From Halobacillus campisalis (GTDB taxonomy: Bacteria > Bacillota > Bacilli > Bacillales > Halobacillaceae): a stretch of DNA of 64,000 nucleotides. The stretch spans positions 248,001 through 312,000 of the forward strand of contig NZ_JAPVRC010000004.1 in assembly GCF_030345335.1 (NCBI RefSeq), in the 5' to 3' direction. The notes under the pieces were generated by a model. The model was not told where the DNA came from, ran no database searches, and saw nothing but the letters and a program-made list of their open reading frames with translations. Shown here piece by piece: positions 61,570-64,000 of the stretch. Numbering within the stretch: the stretch's first letter is position 1; each line of letters opens with the position of its first letter. The translations under genes were made by a program, and so were the position numbers.

Positions 61570-62961
61570 ATGCTTCATACTAAAATACCTCAGATTGAAG
61601 AAATCGTAGAGGGAGCTATAAATAAGGCCGCCTTATTGGGAGAGCCGCAACTGATAAGTGTAGTGAAACAAATAGATAAAACGAACAGTATTTCTTTTCT
61701 AGATAGAGCTCATAAACTGGATGAGCATCGTTCATATTGGCGCAGTGCTGATGAAGAATTTGTTTTAGTAGGTGTCGGTTCTGCACAGAAGATTCTATCT
61801 TCTGACCAGCATCGCTTCAATGAAATAGAAGCTGTCTGGAATGAGGTTCAGCAAAAAGCTGATGTGTTTGATCCTCACCATGAAAAAGGCACCGGGCTCG
61901 TTTGTCTCGGGGGGTTTAGTTTTGATACTGAGCAGGACAATGCTTATCCATGGGAACATTTCCCTGATAGCCAGATGACGATCCCGATGTATTTGTTGAC
62001 TAACAAAGGTAATCAATCATATTTGACTACAAACATCCTCATTTTAGAGGAAGATCATAAACAACAGATTGTAAACCAGGTAGAAGAGGCTCATGCTCTT
62101 CTTTTGGATGGCAGCAGGGAGGAAACACAGCTTCCTGCCTGTACAGATATAGAGGAAATAGAACCTGAGGAATGGAAATTGCTGGTTGATAAGGCTACGA
62201 ATGATATAAAAAACGGTGAGCTTGAGAAAGTTGTTCTTGCTCGTGAAATTAGACTGCAATTCAAAAATGATATAGAGCTAGCGGCAGTCATTGAAAAACT
62301 TGCAGAAAGTCAGTCACAAAGTTATATCTTCTCCGTGGAAAGCGGCGGTCATCATTTTGTCGGTGCTACTCCGGAACGTCTTGTAAAGGTGGAAAATCAG
62401 GAGCTTGTTTCAACATGTTTAGCTGGAACGATACCGCGCGGCCGGGACAATGAAGAAGATCACCGTTTTGGCCAGGAATTGCTGAACGACCCTAAGAATC
62501 GTCAGGAGCATGACTTTGTCGTTAAAATGATCAGAAATGCGGTGGAAGCTTGTTGTTATGACATCGAGATACCTGAGAAGCCGGTCGTCTACCCCTTGAG
62601 CAATTTACAGCACTTATATACGCCGGTAACCGCTACTCTTGAGGAAGGCTATACTCTTCTTGACGTAGTGGCGAGATTGCACCCAACCCCTGCACTTGGT
62701 GGGATGCCTCAACAGAAATCCGTCGATTATATACGTTCTCACGAAGCTTTGAACCGTGGATGGTATGCTGGACCGATCGGCTGGTTTGATGGAAGGAACA
62801 ATGGTGAGTTTGCGGTAGCAATCCGATCGGCACTGATAAGGGAAGATGGAGCATCATTGTTTGCCGGTTGTGGGGTTGTTGAAGACTCAGATCCTGAAGC
62901 CGAATATGTTGAAACGGGAGTAAAACTAAAACCTATGCTCTCTGTTTTAGGGGGGAGCTGA
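61570..62961 (+). CDS. menF: Isochorismate synthase MenF
   Basis: The 463-aa chorismate-utilising enzyme makes isochorismate for menaquinone. It has the catalytic base region GELEKVVLAREI (lysine typical of isochorismate synthases), the Mg-binding glutamates in VESGGHHFVGATPERLV and EHDFVVKMIRNAVE, and LHPTPALGGMPQ. I start at ATG 61570 with GGGAGGAA 7 nt upstream; ATG 61555 overlaps it. The stop codon overlaps the menD start. Confidence 0.94.
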   Translation: MLHTKIPQIEEIVEGAINKAALLGEPQLISVVKQIDKTNSISFLDRAHKLDEHRSYWRSADEEFVLVGVGSAQKILSSDQHRFNEIEAVWNEVQQKADVFDPHHEKGTGLVCLGGFSFDTEQDNAYPWEHFPDSQMTIPMYLLTNKGNQSYLTTNILILEEDHKQQIVNQVEEAHALLLDGSREETQLPACTDIEEIEPEEWKLLVDKATNDIKNGELEKVVLAREIRLQFKNDIELAAVIEKLAESQSQSYIFSVESGGHHFVGATPERLVKVENQELVSTCLAGTIPRGRDNEEDHRFGQELLNDPKNRQEHDFVVKMIRNAVEACCYDIEIPEKPVVYPLSNLQHLYTPVTATLEEGYTLLDVVARLHPTPALGGMPQQKSVDYIRSHEALNRGWYAGPIGWFDGRNNGEFAVAIRSALIREDGASLFAGCGVVEDSDPEAEYVETGVKLKPMLSVLGGS

Positions 62962-64000
62962 TGAGTCATACCGAAGTGCTAACTAAATATATGGTTCATT
63001 TTGTTGGTCAGCTTGCTTCCTCAGGTGTGGAAGATGTCGTCATTTCTCCCGGCTCAAGGTCTACCCCGCTTGCGATGACTTTCAGACAGCGAGATGACAT
63101 CAATCACTGGATAAATTTAGATGAACGATCAGCAGCATTTTTTGCTTTAGGTATCGCCAAGGAGAAACAGAAGCCTGTGGCTCTAGTTTGTACCTCTGGC
63201 ACTGCAGCTGCCAACTACTACCCTGCTATTGTAGAGGCTTATTATAGCAGGGTTCCTTTACTTGTATTAACTGCGGATCGTCCTCATGAATTAAGAGACG
63301 TAGGTGCGCCGCAAGCGATAGAGCAAACGGAAATGTACGGTAAGTATGTAAAGTGGTTTCACGATTTGGCGCTTCCTGAAGAATCGCTGCTGTCTTATGT
63401 TAAAAAACAAGCAGCTAGAGCGGTGATGGAAAGTACCTCTGAGCATAATGGACCCGTCCATCTCAATATTCCACTCAGAGAGCCTTTGACCCCGGATTTT
63501 TCTCTGCCTGAACTCTGGAGTCATGAGCAAGAGCCTATTCCAGAAATAATGGCAGGATTAACAACGCTTTCAAAAGACAACGTAAAAGTGTTCAAAGAAC
63601 TTTTACTCAGTGATCGCAATGGTTTAATTGTGTGCGGCCCCCAAACCAATCCTGATTTGGCAGAAGCGATTACAGAGCTTGCCTCGAAAGTGGGCATTCC
63701 TGTCCTGGCTGACCCTTTATCGCAATTGAGGGCAGGGGACCACGATAAAAGAAACGTTGTCGAAAGTTATGACGCTTTGCTGAAATCAGATCCGTTAAAA
63801 AGAAAGCTTCAGCCTGACTATATTATCCGGTTTGGGGCAATGCCTGTCTCCAAAGCTTACTTACAATGGATTCAAAGCTATGGAAATACAGTCGAGCATT
63901 TTATTGTAGAAGAGCATTCTAGTTATCGGGAACCTTCTGGAGTGGCTGCGCAATTCGTCTGGTGTCATCCTTTGAGTTTTTGTAAACAGGTTTCCGCTGA
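62961..64000 (+). CDS. menD: SEPHCHC synthase MenD, N-terminal part
   Basis: The frame starts with ATG overlapping the menF stop (TGATG), after a GGGGGGAG site, and runs off the right edge (346 codons visible). It is a ThDP-dependent decarboxylase: EVLTKYMVHFVGQLASSGVEDVVISPGSRSTPLA is the family N-terminus, the ThDP-activating glutamate is in LDERSAAFFALG, and CTSGTAAANYYPAIVEAYY follows. MenD joins isochorismate and 2-oxoglutarate in menaquinone synthesis. The C-terminal ThDP-binding GDL motif is outside the window. Confidence 0.95.
   Translation, partial: MSHTEVLTKYMVHFVGQLASSGVEDVVISPGSRSTPLAMTFRQRDDINHWINLDERSAAFFALGIAKEKQKPVALVCTSGTAAANYYPAIVEAYYSRVPLLVLTADRPHELRDVGAPQAIEQTEMYGKYVKWFHDLALPEESLLSYVKKQAARAVMESTSEHNGPVHLNIPLREPLTPDFSLPELWSHEQEPIPEIMAGLTTLSKDNVKVFKELLLSDRNGLIVCGPQTNPDLAEAITELASKVGIPVLADPLSQLRAGDHDKRNVVESYDALLKSDPLKRKLQPDYIIRFGAMPVSKAYLQWIQSYGNTVEHFIVEEHSSYREPSGVAAQFVWCHPLSFCKQVSA

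Overview
The window is chromosomal DNA of a low-to-moderate GC, spore-forming member of the Bacillaceae. The acidic, Asp/Glu-rich proteins and the sodium- and proton-coupled transporters suggest a moderately halophilic genus such as Halobacillus or Thalassobacillus (inference). Gene order follows the Bacillus subtilis yus-yur-suf-yun-yut-yum-yui-yug-men neighbourhoods in long blocks, so most gene calls rest on protein motifs plus synteny. No rRNA, tRNA, prophage, CRISPR array or intact transposase gene was seen.

Layout: (1) 1-1.07 kb, end of a copper ATPase gene and copZ. (2) 1.09-8.7 kb, two CotF-like coat genes, a proline dehydrogenase and the fatty-acid beta-oxidation operon fadN-fadA-fadE behind a near-perfect FadR operator. 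(3) 8.7-14.8 kb, yusI, gcvH, yusF, yusE, yusD, a TlpA-like thioredoxin, then the methionine ABC transporter metN-metP-metQ behind two tandem SAM riboswitches, and yurZ. (4) 14.9-20.6 kb, an unlisted 62-codon ORF and the sufCDSUB iron-sulfur assembly operon. (5) 20.7-21.5 kb, a composite repeat element. (6) 21.7-28.7 kb, yunE, yunD, yunB, a lysine riboswitch controlling an NhaC-type carrier, and a sodium symporter with a 31-aa MetS-like small subunit. (7) 28.6-46.7 kb, sporulation genes (lytH, yutC), yut/yuz/yui genes, Fe-S carriers (yutI, yutM), ferredoxin-NADP reductase yumC, type II NADH dehydrogenase yumB with a Rex-like operator, leucyl aminopeptidase, deoD and a KhtTU potassium/proton antiporter. 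(8) 46.7-57.5 kb, kapB, a Cu/Zn-SOD-like lipoprotein lacking one copper ligand, patB, a XRE regulator, yugI, yuzA, yugJ, pgi, yugN, potassium channel yugO and an M42 aminopeptidase. (9) 57.5-64 kb, FMN riboswitch-ribU, a second composite repeat element, yteA, a menI-type thioesterase, menA, menF and the start of menD.

The four riboswitch regions (SAM twice, lysine, FMN) all feed transporters, so uptake of methionine, lysine and riboflavin is under direct RNA control. The Fe-S genes, FadR and Rex sites, NDH-2 and menaquinone genes together cover much of the cell's electron-transfer and beta-oxidation economy.

The least explained material is a family of interspersed elements at 20714-21525, 36093-36400, 47457-47745 and 58535-59488. 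They share inverted ends beginning GGC-N-TGTTAAA. The 58.5 kb copy is flanked by a perfect 8-bp direct repeat. They carry a large hairpin whose five stems differ in sequence between copies yet stay complementary within most copies, so the fold rather than the sequence appears to be conserved. A second structured repeat family occurs as three tandem units at 50819-51158 and nested inside the 58.5 kb element.
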